A stretch of DNA of 64,000 nucleotides from Dietzia alimentaria 72 (GTDB taxonomy: Bacteria; Actinomycetota; Actinomycetes; Mycobacteriales; Mycobacteriaceae): the NCBI RefSeq assembly GCF_000226215.1, contig NZ_AGFF01000007.1:62001-126000 (forward strand), read 5' to 3'. Positions 17,152 to 26,116 of this stretch are shown here, in pieces. The notes beneath the pieces were generated by a model that saw only the letters and a list, made by a program, of their open reading frames with translations, was not told the DNA's origin and ran no database searches. The stretch's first letter is position 1, and each line of letters starts with the position of its first letter. A program made the position numbers and the translations under genes.

Positions 17152-18585
17152 CTACAAGCCCAGGACCGCCCGCGCGATGAGGAAGTAGACCACCAGCCCG
17201 GTGGCGTCGACGAAGGTCGAGATGAACGGGTTGGAGAACACTGCAGGGTCAGCGCGCAATGTCTTGGCGAGCATCGGCATGATTCCACCGACCGATGCCG
17301 CGATCGTGCACAACGACAGCAGGGTCAGGCCGATCACCAGTCCGAAATCCGGGCCGTAAACGAGGCCCGCCACACAGAACGCGACGATACCGAGGATGAG
17401 TCCCAGGGTGAACCCGGTGCGAACTTCCTGCCAGAGCACGCGGAAGGTGTCCCTGGGGCTGACATCGCCCAGCGCCAGCGCGCGCGTGACGGTGGTCGCG
17501 GCCTGATTCCCGGTATTTCCACCCGTGCCGATGATCAGCGGCACGAACAGTGACAGCGCCACCACCTGCTCGAGCGTTGACTCGAAGACCTCCAGCACCT
17601 GCACCGTGAGCGCGGCACCCACCGCGAGTACGAGCAACCAGAGCACGCGCGAACGAACGAGGGACCGCAGGGGAGTCGAGAGGTAGGGCCGACGCAGGGG
17701 TTCGACACCGCCCTGTCGGGCGGTGTCCTCGGACTCGGCGTCCTCAAGAATGCGCAGCGCGTCGTCAAAGGTGAGGATCCCGACCAGTCGGTCTTCGTTG
17801 TCGACGATCGGCAGCACGATGAACCGCTCACCCGAACATCGACGGGCCGCCTTCTCGGCAGACTCCCGTGCGCGGGCGCTCACGGCGTTGTTCATCAGAT
17901 CGCGGATCGGGGTCTCGGGATCTGCCTTCATCACCGCGCGCAATCCCACGATCCCCACCAGGGTGCGCTGCTCGTCGGTCACCGGCAGTGCATAGATCGT
18001 CTCGACATCGTCGATTCGGCGCGAGACCCGTTCGAGCGTCTCGGCCGCGGTGGTGTCGGGGTGGGTGGAGACGAACTGCGGCGTCATGCGACGCCCCACG
18101 GAACCGATGGGGTAGTCGAGGACGACGGCGGTGAGCGCCTGCTCCTCTGGGGAGAGCTCCCGCATCAACCGGGTCGCCACATCGGCGGGGAGTTCGTCGA
18201 TGAGACCTGCGCGGTCGTCGGGATCGAGGTCCGAGAAGATCTGCCTGACGCGGTCGTCCTGCAGATCGTGGATCAGTTCGGACTGCAGCGGAGGGTCGAG
18301 CGACTGGAAGGCGGAATGAGCGCTGCCCTTGGGAAGCAGGCGGAACAGGACGGCCCGGTCCTTCGCGCCACTGCGTTCGAGGACGTCGACGACAAGCCAC
18401 GATGGCATGGCGGACACCAGTTCCGCGGCTTCACGGAGCTCGCCGGCGCCGATGAGCGTATCGAGTTGGCGAGCGGCCATGCTCGGATCGCGCAGCGCGA
18501 CGGCGGTCATCTCCGCGTCGAGCGGATCGGTGGACGGGTTTCCCCAGTCATCGTCGTCGTGGGGCGTGTCTTCGGAACCGCGCAT
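17152..18585 (-). CDS. mgtE: Magnesium transporter MgtE
   Basis: Mg2+ channel/transporter, 477 residues. The N-terminal MgtE_N superhelical domain (about 40-140) is followed by two CBS domains (about 150-270, with MTPQFVSTHPDTTAAETLERVSRRIDD and FIVLPIVDNEDRLVGILTFDDAL) and five membrane helices. The family signature PLIIGTGGNTGNQAATTVTRALA lies in the pore region. It starts one base after the mrpG stop, which places it at the end of the mrp antiporter operon. That coupling of Na+/H+ exchange and Mg2+ transport is not usual. Confidence 0.95.
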   Translation of the reverse strand: MRGSEDTPHDDDDWGNPSTDPLDAEMTAVALRDPSMAARQLDTLIGAGELREAAELVSAMPSWLVVDVLERSGAKDRAVLFRLLPKGSAHSAFQSLDPPLQSELIHDLQDDRVRQIFSDLDPDDRAGLIDELPADVATRLMRELSPEEQALTAVVLDYPIGSVGRRMTPQFVSTHPDTTAAETLERVSRRIDDVETIYALPVTDEQRTLVGIVGLRAVMKADPETPIRDLMNNAVSARARESAEKAARRCSGERFIVLPIVDNEDRLVGILTFDDALRILEDAESEDTARQGGVEPLRRPYLSTPLRSLVRSRVLWLLVLAVGAALTVQVLEVFESTLEQVVALSLFVPLIIGTGGNTGNQAATTVTRALALGDVSPRDTFRVLWQEVRTGFTLGLILGIVAFCVAGLVYGPDFGLVIGLTLLSLCTIAASVGGIMPMLAKTLRADPAVFSNPFISTFVDATGLVVYFLIARAVLGL

Positions 18586-18586
18586 G

Positions 18587-18925
18587 TCAGTACTCCTCCG
18601 CGATGTCGTCGTACGCCGTCAAGGGGTCGAGCTTGCCGTCAGCTCGGTAGGCCGCCCGAGCGAGGGTGATGGAAGCGACAGTGGTCACCACCACCGTCGC
18701 TCCGAGGGCTACCAGCGCCTTGGCGAGATCCACCCAGCCGAAGCCGGATTTCAGTTCGTGAACGTACGCCGACAGGATGAAAAGCATCATCCCGAGGCCG
18801 GTCGCCACCGACAAGATATTGATGCGGGTGAGCGCATCGCCGGCCCTGGACATGGTCACCGCGGCCACCAGGAAGCATAGCGACCCGAACAACGCCAGTA
18901 CGCCGATCAGCAGATCCGTGAGCAT
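18587..18925 (-). CDS. mrpG: Na+/H+ antiporter subunit MrpG
   Basis: Small membrane subunit of the Mrp (Mnh/Sha) cation-proton antiporter, 112 residues with three helices: LLIGVLALFGSLCFLVAAVTM, GLGMMLFILSAYV and ALVALGATVVVTTVASITLARAAYR. The GxxF...R...D region (MSRAGDALTRINI) is characteristic of the G subunit. The start is the ATG of MLTDLL. It is the penultimate gene of the operon, followed immediately by mgtE. Confidence 0.9.
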   Translation of the reverse strand: MLTDLLIGVLALFGSLCFLVAAVTMSRAGDALTRINILSVATGLGMMLFILSAYVHELKSGFGWVDLAKALVALGATVVVTTVASITLARAAYRADGKLDPLTAYDDIAEEY

Positions 18926-18942
18926 CGACCCCTCCACCTACC

Positions 18943-19215
18943 TCACCGCCGCCCTCGCGAGAGCAGCCTCGCCAGTGCGACCGTTGAGAGCACACCGATG
19001 AGCGAGCCGAGCATCACCACGTCCAGAGCCACCGTGGATCCCCGACGGATCACGAAGAGCACGAACAGTGACACGGCGCAGAAGTAGCTCAGATCGGCCA
19101 TGACGGCACGGTTGGCATCTCCCGGCCCGCGTACCGCGCGGACCGCAGCGACGACCATGCTCGCCATGACGATGGCAGTGGACAGGAGCAGAAGCCCCGT
19201 CAGCAGCGGGCTCAT
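18943..19215 (-). CDS. mrpF: Na+/H+ antiporter subunit MrpF
   Basis: Membrane subunit, 90 residues with three predicted helices. The conserved R-x2-R-G-P-x3-D-R motif appears as RAVRGPGDANRAVMADL, typical of MrpF/MnhF. The ATG overlaps the mrpE stop by four bases. It functions only as part of the complex at the cytoplasmic membrane. Confidence 0.92.
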   Translation of the reverse strand: MSPLLTGLLLLSTAIVMASMVVAAVRAVRGPGDANRAVMADLSYFCAVSLFVLFVIRRGSTVALDVVMLGSLIGVLSTVALARLLSRGRR

Positions 19216-19544
19216 GCCCCATCACCCCGCAGAACGGAGAGAATGCGGTCCTCGGTCTGTCCCAGCAATTCGATCATCTCCTCCCGGGGCCCGCCGAGCA
19301 CCACGTGCACCCACAACTCGTCGTCGCCGATGACGGTCACCAGTGTGCCGGGAGTCACCGTGATCGCCCATGCCAGGGCCGTGACCTCGATATCGGTACG
19401 GCACCGCATGGGATAGCGCACCAGGACCGGTGTCCCGATCGGTCCGGGCGTCAGCGCCTCCCCGGCCAGTGCCAACGAGGAGAGCACGACGTTCCACAGC
19501 AGCCAGCCCAGGACGAGAGGGGCGCGGAGCACGCGACGGATCAC
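19212..19544 (-). CDS. mrpE: Na+/H+ antiporter subunit MrpE
   Basis: A 110-residue subunit with an N-terminal hydrophobic segment (LVLGWLLWNVVLSSLALAG) and the conserved ITVTPGTLVTVIGDDELWVHVV core of the MrpE/MnhE family. It overlaps both neighbours by four bases. Somewhat shorter than the roughly 160-residue Bacillus protein, which is common for actinobacterial forms. Confidence 0.9.
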   Translation of the reverse strand: MIRRVLRAPLVLGWLLWNVVLSSLALAGEALTPGPIGTPVLVRYPMRCRTDIEVTALAWAITVTPGTLVTVIGDDELWVHVVLGGPREEMIELLGQTEDRILSVLRGDGA

Positions 19545-21097
19545 GGTTGCCCACCGATCGTCGAGGCGGTCATCGCGCCCGGTCCGTCGAGCACAGCCGA
19601 GACGTAGGCGTCGGTGTCGACGAGGCCGGCCACCGCCCGGTCCACCTCAGGTGCGACCGCACCGTATCCCAGGAACAGCGCCACCGAGACGACGGCGAGT
19701 GCGCCACCGGGCACGAGCAGACGGGCCGGCACGCGAGGCGCCCGGCCGGACTCGTTGTCCTCCTGCGACGGCTCTCCGCTCCCGCCGGACTCACCAACCG
19801 GGAGGGCCGGCCCACCCCACATCGTGCCGCGCCACAGGCGGAGCATCGCCACGAGCCCGATGAGCGAGGAGATCAGGATGACGACGACGGTGACGATCCC
19901 CCACGCGCCGCCCGTCCCCAGGGCTGCGCTGACGACCTCGACCTTGCCGATCAGTCCCGAGGTGGGGGGCAGGCCGACCAGCGCCGCGATCGCGAGCACC
20001 AGCAGTACGCCCAGGGGACGTTCTCGATACCACAGCCCGGACAGCCCGCCGAGCTGGCCGCTGCGGTAGACGTGCTCGGCAGCACCGAACAGCAGCACGA
20101 GAGCGCCGATGGTCACCATGTGGTGGATCATGTAGACGATCGCCCCGCCGGGGGCCTGCGCGACGGCCAGTGCTGCCAGGATGACCCCGACGCCCGAGAC
20201 CATCTGCCAGGCGAGGATCTCGCGCGCACCGATGGGGGCGGCCGAGGCGACGGCGCCCCACAGCGTGGTCACCAGCGCCACCACCAGAAGTACGCGTCCC
20301 CACGCGGGATCGAGGTCGAACGCGGTGGCCCAGATGCGGATGACCGCGTACAGCGCGACCTTGGTGTGCAGTGCGGAGAACAGTGCCATGACGCCAGCGG
20401 AGGTTCCGGGGTAGGCCCGGGGGAGCCACCCGTGGACGGGGACGGCGCCGGCCTTGATGCACAGGGCCATCAGGACCACCCCCAACGCGGCGGCGACCCG
20501 GCCGTCCTCCGTCGCCGCCCCCGCCAGCACGGCGAGGTTCACGCTCCCGGCGGTGGCGTACACAAACCCGACGCCCGCGAGCAGCAGTGTCGAGGTGAGC
20601 AGGTTGATCACGACGAACAACCGGCCCGCCCCCAGCCGGCGCCACGTGCCCGTCATGGCGATGAGCGCGTAGGAGGGCAGCAGCATGACCTCGACAAAGA
20701 CGAAGAGGTTGAACAGGTCACCGGTGAGCAGAGCGCCGTTGGCCCCTCCGAGCAGGAGCAGTGCGAGGGGCGCGAAGTAGCGGCTGCGACCGAATTCGCC
20801 GGTCTGAGAACAGAACACGAGCGAGAGCATGGCCACCACCCCGGTGGTGACGAGCATGAGTGCGGTGAAGGAATCGGAGACGAACGGGATGGCCACGCCG
20901 GGGACGAACCCGCCCACAGAAGTGGCGATCACCGGCTCCGAGCGATGCGCCGCGAGCAGCGCGAGGCCGGCCACCGCGGTGGCCGCCGGGATCGACAGCG
21001 TCACGAGTCGGCCGGCGATGCGGGACGGCAGGATCGCCGTCACGGCGGCCGCCATCACCGGGATGGCTGCCAGCAGGGGCAGGAGTTGGGCGGTCAC
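19541..21097 (-). CDS. mrpD: Na+/H+ antiporter subunit MrpD
   Basis: A 518-residue polytopic subunit homologous to the proton-pumping NuoL/M/N subunits of complex I. About 14 helices. The conserved membrane Glu is in LFVFVEVMLLPSYALIA, and the Lys in IKAGAVPVHGWLPRAYP with the preceding MALC. Thought to carry part of the proton path with MrpA. A hydrophilic Ser/Gly/Glu-rich loop near residues 430-460 is an actinobacterial feature. Starts within the mrpC stop region (ATGA-type overlap). Confidence 0.93.
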   Translation of the reverse strand: MTAQLLPLLAAIPVMAAAVTAILPSRIAGRLVTLSIPAATAVAGLALLAAHRSEPVIATSVGGFVPGVAIPFVSDSFTALMLVTTGVVAMLSLVFCSQTGEFGRSRYFAPLALLLLGGANGALLTGDLFNLFVFVEVMLLPSYALIAMTGTWRRLGAGRLFVVINLLTSTLLLAGVGFVYATAGSVNLAVLAGAATEDGRVAAALGVVLMALCIKAGAVPVHGWLPRAYPGTSAGVMALFSALHTKVALYAVIRIWATAFDLDPAWGRVLLVVALVTTLWGAVASAAPIGAREILAWQMVSGVGVILAALAVAQAPGGAIVYMIHHMVTIGALVLLFGAAEHVYRSGQLGGLSGLWYRERPLGVLLVLAIAALVGLPPTSGLIGKVEVVSAALGTGGAWGIVTVVVILISSLIGLVAMLRLWRGTMWGGPALPVGESGGSGEPSQEDNESGRAPRVPARLLVPGGALAVVSVALFLGYGAVAPEVDRAVAGLVDTDAYVSAVLDGPGAMTASTIGGQP

Positions 21098-21426
21098 GAC
21101 GCGTGTTCCTCACCTGTGGGCGGGACGTTGTGGGTGTCGTCGTCCCGGCTCACGACGGCGAGGGCGAGCATGAACACTGTCACCGCGAGCGTGATGACGA
21201 TCGCGGTGAGGACGAACGCCTGGGGCAGAGGGTCCGCGGACACCTCGGGCCCGTTGACGTTGGCCAGGGGCTCGGCCCGCCACGCCGAGACACCCGCGCT
21301 GAGCAGCACGAGGTTGACCGCATGGCTGATCAGGGACAGGCCGAACACCACGCGGACCATACCCCTCTGCATCATCAGGTAGACGCCGCCGGCGGTGATG
21401 ACTCCGATCATGATCGCCACGGTCAT
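21094..21426 (-). CDS. mrpC: Na+/H+ antiporter subunit MrpC
   Basis: A 110-residue NuoK-like subunit with three helices. Typical segments are AGGVYLMMQRGMVRVVFGLSLISHAVNL and ALVLTAIVITLAVTVFMLAL-type helix 3 (here PQAFVLTAIVITLAVTV). Overlaps both neighbours by four bases. Confidence 0.93.
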   Translation of the reverse strand: MTVAIMIGVITAGGVYLMMQRGMVRVVFGLSLISHAVNLVLLSAGVSAWRAEPLANVNGPEVSADPLPQAFVLTAIVITLAVTVFMLALAVVSRDDDTHNVPPTGEEHAS

Positions 21427-24400
21427 CGGACGACCTGCCCGCCTGCGTCGCGACCTGCTCGGCGACCACCGCCCGTGCGGTGCGCCGTGTCCGGCGCATC
21501 CGGACCTGGGACGACCTCGGCGGGGGCGCGGCCCGCCCCGAGGGTGTTGAACGCCGTCATGACCAGCCCGAGTACGGCGGCGAACACGCCGAGGTCAAAG
21601 ATGAGCGCGCTCGAGATGTGCTGGCCGGCCACGAGCCAGTGGGCGGGCTCGAGGAACTGTCCGATCGCGTAGCCGCCGACCCCGGTCAGCCCCGTGAGCA
21701 GCAGTCCCGCGCCGATGAGCGCGACCGGGGTGGAGGGCCGGCTCACTGGACGGTCCGACTCACGAGCCAGGTAAATCAGGGCGAACGCGCACGACGCCAC
21801 GAGGGCAGCGATGAAGCCGCCTCCGGGCTCGTTGTGGCCGCGCCACAGCAGGATGAGTGAGATCAGGGCCAGGACCGGGGTCACCCCTCGCGCGAGTAGT
21901 TGGAGCGGCACGGTGTTGCGTGCGGCGTCCTCGAGTGCCTCCGCTGCCGTTCCGGTGCTCTGCTCGGTTCCGGGGAGGGATTCCTGATCAGGCGCAGACT
22001 CCCCGGCGTCGGCGGGGGTCCGAACCGAGCCCAGGACGGCGAGGATCGCGATGCCTGCCACGCCGAGCACGGCGACCTCCCCGAGTGTGTCGAGTGCTCG
22101 GAACTCCACGAGGATTGTGTTGACCACGTTGTTTCCGCCGGTGATCTCCGGACCGTTCTCCAGCAGGTACATCCCGATTGGGGACCGTTCGCGACGCCCG
22201 GTGAAAACCAGCACGCTGACCGTGGCCACGACGCCGGTGAGCGCGGCCAGCACGATGGCCGCGATGTTCCTCCGGCGTGAGGCCGGGATGAAGTCGCGGG
22301 GAAGTCGCCGCAGGACGAGCACGAACATGATGATCGTGAGCGCCTCGACCAACAGCTGGGTAAGACCGACGTCGGGCGCGCCGAGACCGAAGATCTGGAT
22401 GGTCACCGCGATTCCGACCGCGGATAGCAACACGGCGGCGGACAGTCGCGAGTGTGCGATGCACAGCCCGACTACTGCCACGGCCACCACGATGAGCAGG
22501 ATGATGTCGATCGCGCTGTCGAGCCCGGCGACACGCGGGGGGATCGCGGCGCCGCTCGCCAGAGCCCATCCACCGATCCCGACGGTGTAGACGATCAGGG
22601 CCGCGAGCAGTGCGCCGGCATGGCGGGCAGGGGAGTCCGACTCGGTCGGACGGATCAGCGCGCGGCCGGCCCTGGTGGTGGCCGACATCAGGCCCTCCAG
22701 GGCGGAGGCGCCGGTGAACGGCAGCAGTTCGCGGTCCAGGGCGCGGTCGATCAGGCCGCGGCGCCACACCAGGAGGACCCCGACGATCAGGATCAGGGCG
22801 GTGAGCCCCAGCTCGAGGGTGACCCCGTGCCACAGCGCGAAGTCGGCCTCGTAGGACAGGTCCGACTCCGTGGATCCGGGTGGGAGGGCGCGGTACTGCG
22901 CGAAGCCGCTTTGCACCGGTTCCCACCCGAATGGCCCGGCTGCCGCCTTCGCGACCGCCGACATTGGCGCGTCGAACACCCCGACCACCAGTGCGAGTGG
23001 CAGTCCGATCGCGGCGGGCAGGGCGGCGGGTAGCCAGAGGCGCAGCGGGCCCTCGTGGACGTCGCCTGCGCCGACAGCCGGCCGGGCCGGGTCGCGGTAG
23101 GCGCCGAGGAAGCCGCCCAGGACGATGCGAGCGCAGTAGAGGAATGTCAGAATCGCGCCGATCACCGCAGCCGCGAGCAGGGCCGTGACCGCCACCGGGC
23201 CTCCGACCACGTCACCGAACGCGGTGAGCATGGACTCCTTGGAGACGAAACCCAGGGTGGGCGGCACGGCGGCCATGGCGGCTGCGCCGAGCACGGTGGC
23301 GCCGAACGCCCACGGCATGCGGCGCCACAGCGGGCCGAGCTCACGGATGTCTCGCGTCCCCGCCCCGTGGTCCACCACGCCGACCAGCATGAAGAGCCCG
23401 GACTTGAACAGGGCATGGGCGACGGTGTGTAGAGCAGCCGCGGCGAGGGCGGCCTGCGTCCCGACGCCGATCGCGGTGATGATCCACCCGAGCTGGCTGA
23501 CGGTCGAGTAGGCCATGAGCTGCTTGAGGTCGGTCTTCTGCAGTGCGAACACAGCCGCCATCACCGCGGTACCCATTCCCACCGACACGAGCACCGCGTT
23601 CCACACCGGTACGTCGTGGAACGCAGGAGAGAACCGCATCAACAGGAAGATGCCGGCCTTGACCACCGCTGCAGCGTGGAGGTAGGCGCTCACCGGTGTG
23701 GATGCGGCCATCGCGTCGGGCAGCCAGAAGTGGAACGGAAACTGCGCGGATTTGGTGAACGCCGCGATCGCCACGGCCACCGCCACCGCGGCGGTGAAAC
23801 CGGGATCGGTGGCCCAGACGTCGTGGGTGAGGGCCGCCGAGATGGACGTGGTGTCCGTGCGCAACCAGATGGCCACGAGCGCGCCCAGCAGGACCAGGCC
23901 GCCGACGATCGTCACCGTGAGGGTGCGTAGCGCGGCCGCGTACGCGGGGCGGCCCGAATTGGCGATCAACGCGAACGACGCCAGCGACGTGAGCTCCCAA
24001 CACACGTACAGCAGCAGCATCGAGTCTGTGAGCACAAGCCCCAGCATTGAGACCGTGAACACGGTCATGAGCTGGAAGAAGCCGTAGTGCTGAGGTCGTA
24101 ACCCTGCGCTGGGTCCGCCCTCGCCGCCCTCGAGATACGACGACGAGTAGATCAACACGATCGCGCCGATCACCAGCGCGAGCATCGCGAACAGCAGACC
24201 CGTGGGGTCCGCGAACAGATCCAGGGTCCAGCCGCGGGCGGGCACCCAGGGAATCGAAATGACCCTGCTGAAGCCAACTCCGGCGTTGTGGATCTCAGGC
24301 AGGAGGAGCGCCGCGCCGAGGAGATACAGCGCCGCGAGCGGCCACCCCGCACCCCGCCCGAGCCACCGCGAAAGCGGCCAGGCCAGCAACGTGGCCAGAC

Positions 24401-24431
24401 CTGCAGAGGCGATCGCGAGGACGGGGCTCAT
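21423..24431 (-). CDS. mrpA: Fused Na+/H+ antiporter subunit MrpA-MrpB
   Basis: The 1002-residue main subunit. Residues 1 to about 560 are the NuoL-like proton channel (SMLLLYVCWELTSLASFALI with the conserved Glu, and TKSAQFPFHFWLPDAMAASTPVSAYLHAA). The region about 640-780 is the MrpA C-terminal membrane domain. The last about 150 residues (VTPVLALISLILLWRGHNEPGGGF onward) form the MrpB/MnhB domain, so A and B are fused, as in other actinobacteria. First gene of the operon, with GGAAGGAG directly before the ATG; the promoter should lie in the 188-base gap shared with the divergent gene. The operon exports Na+ in exchange for H+ and supports alkaline and salt tolerance. Confidence 0.94.
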   Translation of the reverse strand: MSPVLAIASAGLATLLAWPLSRWLGRGAGWPLAALYLLGAALLLPEIHNAGVGFSRVISIPWVPARGWTLDLFADPTGLLFAMLALVIGAIVLIYSSSYLEGGEGGPSAGLRPQHYGFFQLMTVFTVSMLGLVLTDSMLLLYVCWELTSLASFALIANSGRPAYAAALRTLTVTIVGGLVLLGALVAIWLRTDTTSISAALTHDVWATDPGFTAAVAVAVAIAAFTKSAQFPFHFWLPDAMAASTPVSAYLHAAAVVKAGIFLLMRFSPAFHDVPVWNAVLVSVGMGTAVMAAVFALQKTDLKQLMAYSTVSQLGWIITAIGVGTQAALAAAALHTVAHALFKSGLFMLVGVVDHGAGTRDIRELGPLWRRMPWAFGATVLGAAAMAAVPPTLGFVSKESMLTAFGDVVGGPVAVTALLAAAVIGAILTFLYCARIVLGGFLGAYRDPARPAVGAGDVHEGPLRLWLPAALPAAIGLPLALVVGVFDAPMSAVAKAAAGPFGWEPVQSGFAQYRALPPGSTESDLSYEADFALWHGVTLELGLTALILIVGVLLVWRRGLIDRALDRELLPFTGASALEGLMSATTRAGRALIRPTESDSPARHAGALLAALIVYTVGIGGWALASGAAIPPRVAGLDSAIDIILLIVVAVAVVGLCIAHSRLSAAVLLSAVGIAVTIQIFGLGAPDVGLTQLLVEALTIIMFVLVLRRLPRDFIPASRRRNIAAIVLAALTGVVATVSVLVFTGRRERSPIGMYLLENGPEITGGNNVVNTILVEFRALDTLGEVAVLGVAGIAILAVLGSVRTPADAGESAPDQESLPGTEQSTGTAAEALEDAARNTVPLQLLARGVTPVLALISLILLWRGHNEPGGGFIAALVASCAFALIYLARESDRPVSRPSTPVALIGAGLLLTGLTGVGGYAIGQFLEPAHWLVAGQHISSALIFDLGVFAAVLGLVMTAFNTLGAGRAPAEVVPGPDAPDTAHRTGGGRRAGRDAGGQVVR

Positions 24432-24619
24432 GGCTCCTTCCTGCGACGGGGCCTGCGCTGGAACCCGTGATGAGGCGTGCGGTGCGGTGAGGTGTCATTC
24501 CCGCTCGGGGGAGGGGTCATGTCGATTGGGGGCGAGTTTATCAACCGGCTCCGACACCGATGTTGTGGCGTGCCGGGTGACCTGCGGGTATGGCCCGGGC
24601 CAGCGGTTACCCTCCGAAT

Positions 24620-26077
24620 ATGAGCCCCTCTGCGACCCCCTCGGAGAACTCGAAGGCGGAGACGGACACCGAAACGGATGTCCTACCGGTCAGCGATCCC
24701 GACCCCGAATCCGTCCCCAGGGACGGCGCCGACGTCCGCGCCGACGCACCCCGTCCGGGTATCGCGCGACGGATCCTGGGCCTGATCCTCATCGTCCTGC
24801 CACTGGCGCTGGCTGCCCTGTGGGCAGTGGTGGGGCCGGCACCCCACCAGGAGCAGGCCGCGGACGGCGCGGGCGGCCCGGTGCGTTCGGCGCTCTCCGA
24901 CGCCGCGGCCAACTCCTCCTTCACCGTGGCGGGCGCCGAGCGCCTACGAACCGGGTCCGCTGAACTCGCCGACGGCGCCGTGGAATTACGTGACGGCTCC
25001 ACCGAATTGGCCACCGGTATGGAACAGCTCCAGGCCGGGATGGGAGAGGCCGGGTCGGGAGCCACCGAGCTCTCCGACGGAGTCAGCCGGGTCGTGGGCG
25101 CCGTGCGTGGCGTGGCAGTGATCCAGGGGCAGGTCTCCACCGCGATCGAGGACGCCCTCAGTCGACTCCAGGGCGACGCCCCCGAAACCGTCCGCGCACG
25201 CGAGGCGCTCACCGGCCTCCGCGACCAACTCGCGGCGCAGGGCATGGACCAGGACACCCTCGGAGGCCTGGACCGGCTCGAGGACGGCGCCACCGAACTC
25301 GCCCGCCAGCTCTCCGCCCCCGGCGCCCCGATGCGCGACGGGGTCTACGAGGCGACCCGCGGCGCCCGCGACCTCGCGGGCGGCGCGGGTGAACTCGCCG
25401 ACGGCGCGATCACCCTGCGTGACGGCGCCGCCAGCGTCTCCGACTCCGCGATCCGGACGCAGGACTCCGTCAGCAGCACCGGGCGCGCCCTCGCCGCCGA
25501 GCAGGGCGACGCCGGGATGGAGGCCGCCGCCGCTGCTGACGACTCGCAGCGCCGCACCTCCGCAGGGATCATGGCCGTGGCCGCAGCCGCGGTACTGGGC
25601 GCACTGCTGGTGCAGCTCGTCCGCCGGCCTGGCTCCTCGATCGCCGAGCCGGTACTCGCACTGGCCGTGCTCACCGCGGGTCTCTCCGCGTGGGCGCTGG
25701 CCACCGCCGACGCGCCCTCGACCCTCGAGTCGGTCGCTGTGGTGGCGTTGGTGGCCCTCGTCGTCGTCGCCTCCTCCACGCTGTGGCGCGCCCTCGTCGC
25801 GGTTCTCGGGGCCTGGCCCGGCCGGATCATCGCTGTGATCCTCGCGGGGGCCTCGGCCGGCGTCGCGTGGTGGGTGTGGGTCTCCGGCGGTGCGCCGTCC
25901 GCGGTGGTCACCGCAACCTCGGCGACGACGACGGGGCAGGCCACCGCAGCGCTCGATGCCGTCCTATTGGCGGGCTCCGGCACGGTCGCGTGGACAGCGG
26001 CCGCCGTGTTGGTGGCCGTGACCGTGTGTTCCGCGGTGGCCGTGAGACTGGCCGGCGGGGCGAGCCGACGCGCCTGA
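24620..26077 (+). CDS. Membrane protein with YhgE/Pip-type heptad repeats
   Basis: A 485-residue membrane protein. One helix near residues 45-70 (ILGLILIVLPLALAALWAVVG) is followed by an extracytoplasmic segment with YhgE/Pip-like repeats of the type ELADGAVELRDGSTEL and GELADGAITLRDGA, then about five helices. This layout matches the actinobacterial Pip/YhgE or MmpL-associated repeat proteins. Function is unknown; related phage-receptor Pip proteins exist in Firmicutes. The start is at 24620 because TACCCT ends 6 nt upstream (leaderless); an ATG at 24590 has no such signal. Divergent from the mrp operon. Confidence 0.75.
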   Translation: MSPSATPSENSKAETDTETDVLPVSDPDPESVPRDGADVRADAPRPGIARRILGLILIVLPLALAALWAVVGPAPHQEQAADGAGGPVRSALSDAAANSSFTVAGAERLRTGSAELADGAVELRDGSTELATGMEQLQAGMGEAGSGATELSDGVSRVVGAVRGVAVIQGQVSTAIEDALSRLQGDAPETVRAREALTGLRDQLAAQGMDQDTLGGLDRLEDGATELARQLSAPGAPMRDGVYEATRGARDLAGGAGELADGAITLRDGAASVSDSAIRTQDSVSSTGRALAAEQGDAGMEAAAAADDSQRRTSAGIMAVAAAAVLGALLVQLVRRPGSSIAEPVLALAVLTAGLSAWALATADAPSTLESVAVVALVALVVVASSTLWRALVAVLGAWPGRIIAVILAGASAGVAWWVWVSGGAPSAVVTATSATTTGQATAALDAVLLAGSGTVAWTAAAVLVAVTVCSAVAVRLAGGASRRA

Positions 26078-26094
26078 CGCGCGCGCTCGCCCCG
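26056..26094. terminator. Hairpin at the end of the heptad-repeat gene
   Basis: CGGGGCGAGC (26056-26065) pairs with GCTCGCCCCG (26085-26094); the left arm overlaps the last codons. It lies between convergent genes and can act for both. Confidence 0.5.
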
Positions 26095-26116
26095 GGCCGG
26101 TCCCGGTGCCGACGGG

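Noticed and set aside
19430-21382. A 650-codon open frame on the plus strand, antisense to mrpD
   Set aside because: It is an artefact of high-GC codon bias. The protein is Arg/His/Gly/Gln-rich without domains, and the minus strand holds a clear MrpD.
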